From: Xestospongia muta
Lineage: Eukaryota; Porifera; Demospongiae; Haplosclerida; Petrosiidae
Assembly (NCBI GenBank): GCA_963693285.1
Contig: OY848919.1
Location: 2,609,827-2,673,826 of the forward strand
Reading direction: 5' to 3'
Length of the DNA stretch: 64,000 bases
Below, in pieces: positions 48,317-60,907 of this stretch. The notes beneath the pieces are model-generated. The model searched no databases. It was not told where the DNA came from and saw only the letters and a program-made list of their open reading frames with translations. Numbering within the stretch: the first letter of the stretch is position 1; each line of letters starts with the position of its first letter. The translations under genes and the position numbers were made by a program.

Positions 48317-50288
48317 AATGATTACCCCTCAACCGATCTTTGAAAATTGGCTCTCTTCTCAAAATGGCTCAGAGTTGACTCTTATGCTACCTGGGATAAA
48401 GTAATTGTTGCCCTGTCAAAAGCTAATGAACACTATCTAGCCTCAAAACTAGTCAAAAGTACAAGAAAACCTTATTAGCACCATACCACCAGTAGATCAC
48501 TATCAAGGTGAGTACAGTGAATTAGTTAAAGATGGATATGAGTGTCTTCATATTTACTATTTAGGTAGAGACAGTGAAGATGTAAAATTAGTTGATAGTG
48601 TAATAAAAAAAGATGACGATCAACCCAGTCCTCCAGTATTGGATGATAAAGCCAAAGTGGACAAGAAAATAATAGAAATTAGTTCTAAAGATCAAGTTGC
48701 TATAGAGCTGAAAAGACTTGTAAACAAATTTACATCTTTAGTATGTAAAGTTGTAAGTCACCTTGAAGAGATGATAAAAACTAATAAATGTCAATTAATT
48801 GACATAGCAAGACATATTAAATTACTACCTTGGCTATCTGAAGAAAAGGAACTAGACAAATTGATCAAAGTTACAACTATTGATGAATTGTTTGTTGAGA
48901 TTGAGCCTTACTACTGCTTCCTTAGTAACTGTGAATTAATAGAGAGCATTGTTAATACATTTCTTTCTGAAAGTGACATACAAAACGAATTAGCCAAGTA
49001 CTTGGAAGAACTTGAAACATTTGATAAATCAGCTGAACTACAACACATCCAGACTGCTATTGAAGAAGCATTCATACCAAATCATGAAATGACTGAAACA
49101 ACTTGCAAAGTTGAGATCAAATTACAAAGGAGATGTGGGAAAATGACATTAGACATTTTTCGTAAGCTTATGAAATACCTTTTTCCAATGATGAACAATG
49201 TCTTTAGTCATATTTACATCAAGCAAGGATGTATTTGTGTTAGTTTTCTTGTACCTCACTCACAATCACAATCTCTCATACTTGTGGCAACTGAGAAAGC
49301 TGAATTCATATATCAAGTTGGTATTTTCAAAATAATAATAAATGACCAACCCATCTTAATGGAAGAGGAGGATGCAACTTTCTCCTTTGAACAATCACTA
49401 CTTCAAGCAGCACAAGCTGGTCATAATAATGATGTCATAATACTACTGGAGTTAGGAGCTAATGTTGACTACCAGAATGAAGATGGACAAACACCACTAA
49501 TGTTAGCTACTAATGGTGAACATGAACAAGTTGTACAGACACTAATATCAGCAGGAGCTAATGTGGATATTCAAGATTATTGTAGTAACACTGCATTAAT
49601 GACAGCTCTAAATTGTGTTAGTAATAACAGTCATTACCAAATCATTGATCTTCTCAAAGAAAATGCCAATCATAATCTTTAAGACCAAGAATGTTGGACT
49701 GCTTTAATGTGTGCCAGTGAGAATGGTCATTACCAAGTTGTTGAGCTTCTTCTCAAAGAAAATGCTGATCCTAATATTCAAACAGAGGAAGGTTGGACAG
49801 CATCAACAATTGCTAGACAAGATGGTCATTTTGAAATAGTTCATTTATTAGAAAAGTACAATGATCCTAGTAGTAGTTCTAATAAAGAATTAGACCATTC
49901 AATAAACCAACCAATAGAAAGTACCAGCTCAGCTATTTTAATACATGACCAACAGACAGAGGAACCTAACAAACAATTACAAAGTATACAGACAACAACA
50001 GAATATGTAGTTGAACAAAATGTCCTTCCACACTCAACTATCCACTCCTCATCTCTAAAGCAGTCTTTCCAATATTGTATAATAAAATCTATCAAACAAC
50101 CATTTCATACTTTTAAAGATACTAAGAAGAAAAAACTTAGAGTTAATAAATCAACAAATTTAGAACAGCCACAACTTCAACAACATCACTCTACATTGAT
50201 CCAGCTACCATTACATATTTCAAGAAAGATATTGAAAAAGACACAAAGAAAACATAATGTTGCAACAAAGAATATTGTAAACAAATAA
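48317..50288 (+). pseudogene. ANK-6: promoterless, truncated ankyrin gene with a nonsense codon
   Basis: Exon 1 begins only in the middle of the death domain (about 'NDHPSTDLRKL'), so the start codon and upstream module are missing. A 10-bp insertion near 48449 shifts the frame and 'cttattagc' adds a stop. A GT-AG intron of 57 nt (48508-48564) follows, then exon 2 48565-50288. Its unnamed domain is type C, like ANK-2. Only about four ankyrin units are left, and CAA has become TAA at 49680-49682, with the same frame open afterwards to the basic tail and TAA at 50286-50288. A clear pseudogene, though the unnamed-domain frame (48565-49682) is still open. Confidence 0.85.
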
Positions 50289-51658
50289 TTATTATTATTA
50301 ACATGTGTTGTTATGTATCGACAAGTATATTGTTAAAACTGTCTATTATCTACACTTTCCATCAATGCACAAAAATGACTTTATTCACATCTTCCCATAT
50401 GTACTACAGGTTATAAGATAAATACAAGATACAACAAAGAATATTATAAACAAATAATTATATTAATAGGTTTTGTTGTATGTTTGTCAAAAGACACAGT
50501 ATAATGTTAAAACTGTCAATTTTATCTATTTTCCTTCAATACAATGAAAAATGTAATATTATGAAAATTGTTGTTTTCTTATGAATGATAAAACTATATG
50601 ACATTGTGCTGCAATATTATATGAAGTGTTTCTAAATAAAATATCATGATATTGATGATAGAACTTGATATTATTTCCTATGCATTGCTATGGACAATGT
50701 TAGGAGAAGAAAAGATATATGATAAAATGTTTACATCAGTTCTATCTTTTTGTTTTTGATGATGTTATTTGTAAATTTGAAATTTTTAATTTTTGTTATT
50801 ATATGTAAAGTTGTCTTCTTTTTCTCTTGTTTACTTCTTTTGTCTACAGAGGAGGAGTCATTAGGTCTGTCTGATGTAATGTCTGTGTTTCTTCATAAAT
50901 CTTTTTTCTTCCTAATTAATATAGTTTTTTGTTTCTCTCTGTTGACTAATGACAGTGGAAAGAAAATTTTGACAATTTAATGAGATGAATAGAAATGACT
51001 AACAGTCAATTCAGATAAAAGTCAATTATTGTAAACTGGAAAATGTGTGTATTTGGATGAATGAAATATATGTATAGAAATATGGACAATCAACTAAGAA
51101 AACTGGATACACAGAAGAGCACAATTGTGTATACAAATGGATATATGTAAAATGTTGGATAAAGTGGAGGATGTACAAAGAATTGGACCTACATTTACAC
51201 ACATGGTCAGACTAGCTAGTGGATTAATGATAATTGGTAGATACAAATAAAAATGAAAGTTGGATAAAATTATTGTCTGAAAATGTTAACAGAAAGCAAA
51301 TAATTGGAAGGATAATGGAGAGGCAAACAGAAAATAGTAAATGTGTAGATATTAATATAATTATGTAGTCAAAATAGATAATTAAACAAATAGGACACAT
51401 ATTATAGACAGAGGTTGATGATATAATGGATGTATTACTCATTGAATGAATGATATTGATAAATCGATGGACAAATGGTACATGAGTAGAGTGATGAACA
51501 GACACACATAATTTGATAACTAATTAATATACAATAGACAGATTGAGTAATGGTTAAGTGACCCAGTGTTACTTGATATTTGTGCTTAAAATGTGAAGCA
51601 TCTGTGAGTCTTTTTGGTGTCTTGAGAATCATTTATTAATTTCAGTTCCAGTATCACT
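50289..51658. other. Flank type III (copy 2)
   Basis: Sister of 40869-42250, with the acceptor-like block (AG at 50848-50849). No gene. Frames on both strands are short and not shared with the sister copy. Confidence 0.55.
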
Positions 51659-51895
51659 TGTGACCTGATTTGCAATAAGGGACCAGTTCTGGCAAAACAT
51701 ATGTGACCTAATTTGTGAGAAGAGACCACTGTTAAAACACTTCAAAACAGTTTTGTACACATACAGTTGCTATATGTACACAACTATTCATGGTAACTGT
51801 ATGTATACAAAATGTGTTTTAACAGTGGTACCTTTTCACAACTCAAGTCACAAACGTTTTGACAGAAGTGGTCCCTTAAAGCAAATCAGGTCACA
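51659..51895. mobile_element. MITE with long terminal inverted repeats
   Basis: A 237-bp non-coding palindromic element. The left end TGTGACCTGATTTGC is matched by the complement at the right end, and the inverted match, imperfect, extends over roughly 100 bp per arm. It can fold into a near-full-length hairpin. Flanks CACTT and CATTT resemble an imperfect 5-bp target duplication; the sister segment has a single CATTT at about 42250-42254 and no element. Ends are uncertain by about 3 bp. The superfamily is not determined. Confidence 0.78.
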
Positions 51896-53118
51896 TTTGT
51901 TGTGTCATATCATTTTATATGTGTTATATAATATATTATAGTATATAAAGATCACATTGAGTACTTTTATTTCTGTTATTATTAGAATCACCTCTATGAT
52001 TAATACATTCCCAAGTCTGTTATTATAACTATCACACATGCATGTTATAGATTTAATATGAAAGGTTGACTTGCATTCTCATGGCTTGGACCATACTATA
52101 TTTAAATAATATATATACTATATAAGAATGTAAACAAGTAGGTAGAAAACATATGACAGCATTAACCACAGCAGTAGCAGCAGAAGTGTTTATTATTCAC
52201 TATTATAAAATGAAAGGAGATTTTGAGTTGATGTTTAGCAAAACTGGTGCTCATGAAAATAACTATAAAGTATGTGTCTTAACATTAGTTTTGGTAGAAA
52301 AGTATAAATAACAATAGTAGTTCCATTAGTTCAGACTTAGTAGGTCTGTTAGACAGTCTAGGACTATCTACTGGTAGAGTAGTAGTACATCTTGTAGGAT
52401 TGTCAGATATACTGATAATAAATCAGTTATCCCACTAGAATTATTTATATTTTCATATTAGTAAGCTGTTTCATAGTCAATAGTTATTTACTAATATAAT
52501 TTAGTGCCATAAATATGTATACATTACTTTAATACACATGATCTGTCAGAGTATTATGTTCAGGATCATCTTTGATATATTGACAATATTACAGATACTT
52601 CATTTGGTACATAACAGCTGTCACTTAAGGTATAGTTGTAATAACAAAAGATAGATGAGCATTTGTTGTATAGTGATTGTTATTCCTCATAATACTACAA
52701 ACTCAATATTAACAACAGGATATTCTAATTTTAGAATACTGTGAAGCTATTTATAATGATGACCATATAAGGATATACTAGAATTATTTACATTTTCATA
52801 TTAGTAAGCTGTTTCATAGACAATAGTTATTCACTGATATAATTTAGGGCATTAAATGTGTATATACTACTTTATAACACACAGGTTATCTGTGAGAGTA
52901 TTATATTCAGAATTATATAGATCATCTTTGACATATTAACAATATTATGGATACTTCTTTTGGTACATGACAAAGAGGGCAGTACTATGTAGATGACTTA
53001 TAGTATGTGAATGTGACCGCTGACAGTTTAGTTATAGTTGTAATAACAAAAGATAGATCAGTACTAGAAGTGTATGTCATTCTTCACAGTACAAAACACA
53101 CAGTTATGATAATAACAA
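51896..53118. other. Spacer upstream of ANK-7 with a duplicated upstream module
   Basis: Sister of 42592-43724. A second upstream module lies at 52721-52772: perfect palindrome (52721-52738), CTATTTATAA (52747-52756) and CCATATAAGG (52763-52772). The empty site of the 42362 MITE is at about 52010. No gene. Confidence 0.5.
52318..52410 (-). pseudogene. Inverted relic of death-domain exon 1 (upstream of ANK-7)
   Basis: Minus-strand copy of the first ~90 nt of exon 1, nearly identical to the functional exons, with the start codon changed to ATA. Sister of 42870-42962; it lies about 830 bp upstream of the ANK-7 ATG. Confidence 0.85.
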
Positions 53119-53173
53119 CCATATATGGATATTCTAATTTTAGAATGCTGTTATAAACAATGACCATATTAGG
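53119..53173 (+). promoter_or_regulatory. MADS-type upstream module of ANK-7
   Basis: CArG boxes CCATATATGG (53119-53128) and CCATATTAGG (53164-53173) flank a palindrome changed in its last bases. The MEF2-type site is deleted. Sister of the ANK-5 module. Confidence 0.5.
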
Positions 53174-53239
53174 ATATTTTGAAAGTGTTTCAAGTTTAAC
53201 AAGAATCTACCAGCTACAGCTATATAGTGTGTTTCCAAT

Positions 53240-56200
53240 ATGTCAGACAATCCTACAAGATGTACTACTACTCTACCACTAGATAGTCCTAGACTGTCTA
53301 ATAGACCTACTGAGTCTGAACTAATGGAACTACTTCAACCATTAGTAGAATGGGAAAAATTTGCTATTTTCCTACCAAAGATGTCAGATGCCATGATAAG
53401 AGAAATCGTAAGAGATAAATCATCAACATATCTACAAAAAATGACTCTCTTTTCAAAATGGCTGAGAGTTGACTCTTATGCTACCTGGGATAAAGTAATT
53501 GTTGCCCTGTCAAAAGCTAATGAACACTATCTAGCCTCAAAAGTAGAAGAAAACCTTATTACCACCATACCACCAGTAGACCACTATCAAGGTGAGTGTA
53601 TAATGATATCAAGAGATATTTATATGAGTACCTTACTCTGTCATAGATACAAACAGTGAAGATGACACATTATTGGAGACTTGTGATGAAGCAATGAAAG
53701 ATAACAAACATAATGATGTAAAGACTAAAGAAGAGAACAAAGAAAATAGTATCTTAACACAACAAAGTCATATTGCAATTCAGACAACAACTCAAACTTC
53801 AAAGAAGATAATACAAATGAGTTCTAAAGATCAAGTTGCAGAAAATTTAGAAACCCTGCATTTCAAATTTACATCAATCATAGCCAAAGTCAGAAGTTGT
53901 CTAGCTGATGCTATTGAAGATAGAACATACAAACTAGTTGATATTGCTCTGTTTGTTGAGGAGTACACTGAAGGAAAAGGACTAACTAAACTTGAAAATA
54001 TTCATGAGTTATTTAATACTATTCAACCACACTATTGCTTCCTTAATTGTGAACTGATAGAGAAACTAGTGAAACGGTTTCTTTCTGGAGATCTTGTGCA
54101 AACTGAGTTAGAAGAGTATTCAAGTGAACTTGAAACATTTTCAGAGTCTTCTCAACTACAATTTATTAGGACAGCTATTGAAGAAGCACTACTACCAAAA
54201 CAAGAGGTCACAAAAATATCATGTGAGGTCATCATCAAATTACATGGTAGATGTGGAAAAATGACTTTAAAAAATTTCTATAAACTTATGAATTACTTAT
54301 TTCCAACAAAGAAACACTTTTTGACTCACATTCACATTGAGCCAGGATCAATCTGTGTTAGATTACTGGTACCTCAGTCACAATCACAGTCTCTCATACT
54401 TATAGCAGCTGAGAAAACAGAGTTCATGTATCAAGTTGGTATCTTTGAAATGTTCATCAATGACCAACCCATTTTCATGGAAGAAGAGGATACAACATTC
54501 TCCTTTGAACAATCACTACTTCAAGCAACACAAGCTGGTCATAATAATGATGTCATAATACTACTGGAGTTAGGAGCCAATGTTGATTACCAGAACGAAA
54601 TAGGGCGAACAGCTCTAATTTTAGCTACTAATGGTGAACATGAAAAAGTTGTACAAACACTAATATTAGCAGGAGCTAATGTTGACATTCAAGATTATTG
54701 TGATAACACTGCATTAATGACAGGTCTAAATTCTGTCAGTAATAACAGCCATTACCAAATCATTGATCTTCTGAAAGAAAATACTGATCCTAATCTTCAA
54801 GACCAAAAAGGTTTGACTGCTTTAATGTATGCCAGTCAGAATGGTCATTACCAAGTTGTTGAGCTTCTTCTCAAAGAAAATGCCAATCATAATCTTCAAA
54901 ACCAAGAAGGTTGGACTGCTTTAATGTTTGCCAGTCAGAATGGTCATTACCAAGTCGTTGAGCTTCTTCTCAAAGAAAATGCCAACCATAATCTTCAAAA
55001 CCAAGAAGGTGTGACTGCTTTAATGTTTGCCAGTGAGAACGGTCATTACCAAGTTGTTGAGCTTCTTCTCAAAGAAAATGCTGATCACAATCTTCAAGAC
55101 CAAGAAGGTTGGACTGCTTTAATGTATGCCAGTGAGAATGGTCATTACCAAGTTGTTGAGCTTCTTCTCAAAGCAAATGCTGATCACAATCTTCAAAACC
55201 AAAAAGGTCGGACTGCTTTAATGTATGCCAGTCAGAATGGTCATTACCAAGTCGTTGAGCTTCTTCTCAAAGAAAATGCCAATCATAATCTTCACAACCA
55301 AGAAGGTGGCACTGCTTTAATGTTTGCCAGTCAGAATGGTCATTACCAAGTCATTGAGCTTCTTCTCAAAGAAAATGCTGACCCTAATATTCAATCACAA
55401 AAAGGTTGGACTGCATTAATATTAGCCAGTCAGAATGGTCATTACCAAGTCGTTGAGCTTCTTCTCAAAGAAAATGCCAATCATAATCTTCAAGACCAAG
55501 AAGGTGTGACTGCTTTAATGTATGCCAGTGAGAATGGTCATTACCAAGTTGTTGAGCTTCTTCTCAAAGAAAATGCCAATCATAATCCTCAAGACCAAAA
55601 AGGTTGGACTGCTTTAATGTATGCCAGTCAGAATGGTCATTACCAAGTCATTGAGCTTCTTCTCAAAGAAAATGCTGATCACAATCTCCAAAACCAAAAA
55701 GGTTGGACTGCTTTAATGTATGCTAGTGAGAATGGTCATTACCAAGTCGTTGAGCTTCTTCTCAAAGTAAATGCCAATCATAATTTTCAAAACCAAGAAG
55801 GTGGCACTGCTTTAATGTTTGCCAGTCAGAATGGTCATTACCAAGTTGTTGAGCTTCTTCTCAAAGAAAATGCTGACCCTAATATTCAATCACAAAAAGG
55901 TTGGACTGCATTAATATTAGCCAGTGAGAATGGTCATTACCAAGTTGTTGAGCTTCTTCTCAAAGAAAATGCCAATCATAATCTTCAAGACCAAAAAGGT
56001 TGGACTGCTTTAATGTATGCCAGTGAGAATGGTCATTACCAAGTTGTTGAGCTTCTTCTCAAAGAAAATGCCAATCATAATTTTCAAAACCAAGAAGGTG
56101 GCACTGCTTTAATGTTTGCCAGTGAGAATGGTCATTACCAAGTCATTGAGCTTCTTCTCAAAGAAAATGCTGACCCTAATATTCAATCACAAAAAGGTGG

Positions 56201-57485
56201 GACTGCTTTAATGTATGCCAGTGAGAACGGTCATTACCAAGTTGTTGAGCTTCTTCTCAAAGAAAATGCCAATCATAATCTTCAAGATCAAGAAGGTGGA
56301 ACTGCTTTAATGTATGCCAGTCAGAATGGTCATTACCAAGTCGTTGAACTTCTTCTCAAAGAAAATGCCAATCATAATCTTCAAGACCAAGAAGGTGTGA
56401 CTGCTTTAATGTTTGCCAGTGAGAACGGTCATTACCAAGTTGTTGAGCTTCTTCTCAAAGAAAATGCCAATCATAATCTTCAAGATCAAGAAGGTGGAAC
56501 TGCTTTAATGTATGCCAGTCAGAATGGTCATTACCAAGTCGTTGAACTTCTTCTCAAAGAAAATGCCAACCATAATCTTCAAGACCAAGAAAGTTGGACT
56601 GCTTTAATGTATGCCAGTCAGAATGGTCATTACCAAGTCATTGAGCTTCTTCTCAAAGAAAATGCTGATCACAATCTTCAAAACCAAAAAGGTTTGACTG
56701 CTTTAATGTATGCCAGTCAGAATGGTCATTACCAAGTCGTTGAACTTCTTCTCAAAGAAAATGCCAATCATAATTTTCAAAACCAAGAAGGTGGCACTGC
56801 TTTAATGTTTGCCAGTCAGAATGGTCATTACCAAGTTGTTGAGCTTCTTCTCAAAGAAAATGCTGACCCTAATATTCAATCACAAAAAGGTTGGACTGCT
56901 TTAATGTTTGCCAATCAGAATGGTCATTACCAAGTTGTTGAGCTTCTTCTCAAAGAAAATGCTGATCCTAGTCTTCAAACAGAGGAAGGTTGGACAGCAT
57001 CAACAATTGCTAGTCAAAATGGTCATTTTGAAATAGTTCATTTATTAGAAAAGTACAATGATCTTAGTAGTAGTTCTTATAAAGAATTAGATCAATCAAT
57101 AAACCAACCAATAGAAAGTACCAGCTCAGCTATTTTAATACCTGACCAACAGACAGAGGAACCTAACAAACAACCAAAAAGAACGCAGACAATAACAGGG
57201 TCTGCAGTTGAACAAGATGTCCTTCCACACTCAACTATCCACTCCTCATCTCTGATGCAGTCATTCCAATATCGTATAATAAAATCTATCAAACAACCAT
57301 TTCATACTTTTAAAGATACTAAGAAGAAAGAACTCAGAGATAACAAATCAACAAATTTGGAACAGCCACAACTTCAACACGAACACTCCACATTGATCCA
57401 TCTACCATTACCTATTTCAAGAAAGAAGTTGAAAAAGATACAAAGAAAACATAATATAACAACAAAGAATACTTTAAACAAATAA
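53240..57485 (+). CDS. ANK-7: death domain - unnamed domain - ankyrin repeat protein
   Basis: Exon 1 is 53240-53591 and exon 2 is 53647-57485, with a 55-nt intron, giving 1,396 residues. The death domain is type A ('WEKFAIFLPKMSDAMIREIV'), the linker nearly identical to ANK-4 ('METCDEAMKDNKHNDV' read from a Leu codon). The unnamed domain ends 'FINDQPIFMEEEDTTFSFEQ', which is closer to ANK-2/-5 than to ANK-4, suggesting exchange within exon 2. About 25 ankyrin units and the basic tail (about 1254-1396, ending 'TTKNTLNK') follow. Intact. Confidence 0.87.
54790..56970 (+). repeat. 99-bp ankyrin-coding array of ANK-7 with higher-order copies
   Basis: About 22 units of 99 bp. The stretch starting at 56221 ('gtgagaacggtcattaccaa') is repeated almost without change at 56419, exactly 198 bp (two units) away, sharing the rare variants 'gagaacgg', 'gatcaagaaggtggaact' and 'gttgaactt'. 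Blocks pairing a 'GTALMFAS' unit with a '..DPNIQSQKG' unit recur four times. Confidence 0.88.
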
Positions 57486-58720
57486 TTATTATTGTTAACA
57501 TGTGTTGTTATGTAATTATGTTAAAACTGTCAATTATTTATTCTTTCCATCAATGCACAAAATATGACTTTTTCACATCTTATATGTACTACAGGTTACA
57601 AACTAATTAGAATAGTTGCCTTCTGTACTGTTCCCATAATTATAATTAGTTGTTTTCCACTCATTGTTTCAGTATAGATTTCTGATATGAACCTACAAAG
57701 CTGATAAAAGAGTGCTGTCTGAGAATAGTGTATATAAGTATAAAATTGTTGTTATAAGTAGTACAACCTCATTCTACAGTCAGTCATCCATTGTTTGCAT
57801 AATTTTCTCTGGACATAACACAAATTTGATAAAGAACAAAGTTTTTAGCATTTTTGCAATTATTATAAATTCATATTCACTCATCGTGTCTCCTCCATGC
57901 ATACATATCATAATGACAATTGTATTATATCTCCTCTCAAATTGGATCCATGTATTGCTACAAAAATAATAAGATCATGATGTGTGTATTTCGTTATAGA
58001 AGAGTTTTCTGAGCTGGAATTGGTCCATGTAATGCAATAAAGATAATGAAATTATGACGTGTATAATTCTAAAGTTTCTACACCATATAAACAACTTATT
58101 ATAATACTGTATTTACTGACTATAATATTATTTTTGATGGAGTTTCACAAACTTATTTGATAAAACTTTAACCATTTGTTACCAACTAATGTTAACTCAC
58201 TGTATAACTTGCTATAACTAACTGTAACTCACTGCAACTTACTCTAACTATTGTAACCTTATTATATAATACCAACAATGTTAACTCACTGTATAACTTA
58301 CTATAACCTATTGTAACCTTATTATATAATTCACTCTAACCTATTGTAACCCACCTAACTTAACTATACTATAAGCCTGATGTTATGCAACAAAAATGAA
58401 GTTAATAGAAAGTGCAGCGCTGATCAAGTGGTATCTCTGTAATCTCTGTAACCATTGTAACCAATTACAACTACATTGTAGCTAGTTATTAACATTTAAT
58501 ATCCCATTTTAAGCTGGGTCTATTAATGACTGCTAATAGAAGTACTAATACATGATTAGTATTACCATAGAAATCAATGGTATATTGGATATCAGATATT
58601 ATAGTAAATAATTAGACCAAGCATTTCATTCAGGCTAACCACTAAGTTTAACTACAACATAGTGTACTTTTATGTAATTAGCTTGGCAACAAATTGTTTC
58701 TAATTATTGAGTATTAATTA
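57486..58720. other. Flank type II downstream of ANK-7
   Basis: Matches 21019-22310. The 33-bp minisatellite is present in a rearranged form (about 58245-58350, interrupted by 'accaacaatgttaactcact'). No gene. Confidence 0.55.
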
Positions 58721-59151
58721 CTATTTATAGAATGACCATATAAGGAGAATATGAGCTGTGGCTTAGCAAAAACACTTGCACAGTTAATAGAACATGTGAA
58801 CTGTACAGTCTTAGACTGTCTAGCTATAACAAAACCTACTGAGTCTGAATTAATTGATCATTATTCAAAAATGGAATCTGTGATGACACAAAAGATTGTG
58901 AGAGGTAACTCAACCACTGTAACATTAACTATAGTCATGATAACATGAGCATTCACCCATGTCACAATGATTTCCAATGTCTGACCTCTATGCCCAAATT
59001 AGAGCTACCACAATGTCCAATAGGACCTCATGCTAAACCTCTCTCAGGTACTGAGTGTCCTCTCCATGCGAAGCATCCTCCCATAGGAGATGAATTTGCT
59101 CTGGGGTGTGGTGTCTGTTGTAATGCACAGACCTTTAAGAGAAGTCTGTGA
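58721..59151 (+). pseudogene. Chimeric relic: death-domain exon joined to MYCBP2 last exon (copy 2)
   Basis: It starts with its own MADS-type sites: CTATTTATAG (58721-58730) and CCATATAAGG (58736-58745). ATG 58751 then opens 65 codons that match a diverged, internally deleted death-domain exon 1 ('KPTESELIDHYSKMESVMTQKIV'). It joins at about 58950 to the end of the last MYCBP2 exon (PCHNDFQCL...), whose stop is lost through a 1-nt deletion near 59133. Sister of 22323-22740. The short open frame could be translated but is probably a relic. Confidence 0.65.
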
Positions 59152-60728
59152 ACTAAGTTTGTTTACTGAACTAGTAGTTTAGTATTAGGGACATTTGAAG
59201 TAGTAATTATTTAGTGATTTACATTTTGTTATTATATATAACATATATGATATAGTGACATTTTAGTAATACCTTCATTGTTATTTTGTGCAAAGGTTTA
59301 TATTAACAATAATGATAACAATGCTGTTTATCTATTTTTGATTATTAATCGACTTACTAGGTGATACTGACATTAGTATTATGATGACAGAACTAAAGAT
59401 AGTGATAGTGTCCTGTAATGTAATAGTGTACATTAGAAATAATAATGTGTTATCATTATAAGATGTAGTAATAATTAGTATATGATTTTATATGTGTCCC
59501 TATGGTAATACTTTGCTTATGAATAATATAATATATAATGTATGTGACAGCTGTCACTTTAGCTATAGACAGAAGATAGATCACCATTGGCTGTATAGTG
59601 TTTGTATAGTATAGTGTTATGACAATTAAAACTACCATATATGGATATTCTAATTTTAGAATACTATACGTGTCCTTATAACAATACTTTGCTTATAAAT
59701 AATACAGTTAACTTTGGAACAATTGAACATATTGTTTGTAGACTTACACTCATGAAAAGAAAGTACTAGCTTAGAGCAACTTGGTATGTTATAATTTGGA
59801 AATTGATGATTTAAATTTATAACAAGAAGGTCAAAGTTAACACACACACTCATACATAGTGTATATAATTAAATTATTGTTCATTATTCACCATTCTCAT
59901 ATTAGAACTATTATATCCTATCCAGTTAGTGTATTCCATTATTACCTACAATATAATGCTACTTATATATAATATGATTGATTTGGACTATGTACTTAAC
60001 ACTGTGTTTGCTAAACAGATGTGTACATGTACTATATCCAGTTACCACATTGTAAAAAGGATGCTCTTGACATTATATACTTGTTTATGTTTGCTACACA
60101 TTACCAAAGGACATGCCGACCATATGATTGCTGTTACTCATGACGTGTTATATTGTTCTGATTAGATCTTACTAATATTCATTTTGATAAACAACAACTA
60201 TATTAAAATTAAAAGTTTTCTAATTTTAAATTATTAATAACCATAAAGTAACCATATAAGGAGATTTTGAGGTGTGTCTTGGCATTGTTTCCAGTTAGTT
60301 CATTAGTTCATACTTGTAACAATAAAGTATCTATAGTTAGACAGACTAGACTTATCTGGTAGAGCAGTAGTTTATCTTAAAATTGTAGGTTTATCAGACA
60401 TAGCAATAATAAATCAGTTATTTCACTAGAAAAATGATATAATTTGAGGTTTATAATGAGATTATATATGACATATTCTCATGTTTATTACACACGGTAA
60501 AATGTTGTATAGCTCACTCATCCAAATTTTATTCACTAATATGATTTGTTAATTTTCAATATTATTTTAATATGTAACAGTTTTTTATGTAAATTCATTC
60601 ATATGATAAAGTGTGACAGCTGTAACTTCAGCTATAGTTGTGATAACAGAAGATAAATGAGCATTAGCTATATAGTGTATGTCATTCCTCATAGTACTCC
60701 TACAAACATATAGTTATGATAATAACAA
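59152..60728. other. Spacer upstream of ANK-8: repeat R, orphan module, inverted relic
   Basis: Repeat R at about 59409-59950, with an orphan promoter-like module within it near 59637-59665. A perfect 12-bp palindrome TGACAGCTGTCA (E-box core CAGCTG) sits near 59546; weaker versions lie at the same relative position in other spacers. No forward gene. Confidence 0.5.
60294..60404 (-). pseudogene. Inverted relic of death-domain exon 1 (upstream of ANK-8)
   Basis: Minus-strand match to the first ~90 nt of exon 1, diverged like those at 17656 and 34567, with indels and stops. It lies about 500 bp upstream of the ANK-8 ATG. Confidence 0.68.
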
Positions 60729-60841
60729 CCATATAAGAATATTCTAATTTTAGAATAATATAGAAGCTATTTTTAATGACCATATAAGGACAATATAATT
60801 TTAGAATACCAAGGAAGCTATTTATAAATGACCATACTAGG
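60729..60841 (+). promoter_or_regulatory. MADS-type upstream module of ANK-8, partly duplicated
   Basis: A first box with one mismatch (CCATATAAGA, 60729-60738) and the palindrome, then an intact CArG CCATATAAGG (60780-60789), a second half-palindrome, CTATTTATAA (60818-60827) and a diverged CCATACTAGG (60832-60841). The module has been copied in tandem and parts have decayed. Confidence 0.48.
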
Positions 60842-60907
60842 ATATTTTAAAGGCATTTCAGGTTTAACAAGAAGCTAGCAGCAATAGCTATATAGTGTGT
60901 TTCCAGT

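Noticed and set aside
57712..57969. 85-codon frame downstream of ANK-7 (related frame at 21242-21475)
   Set aside because: Hydrophobic, AT-driven translation without a conserved frame in the sister flank after ANK-4; no splice or promoter signal supports it.
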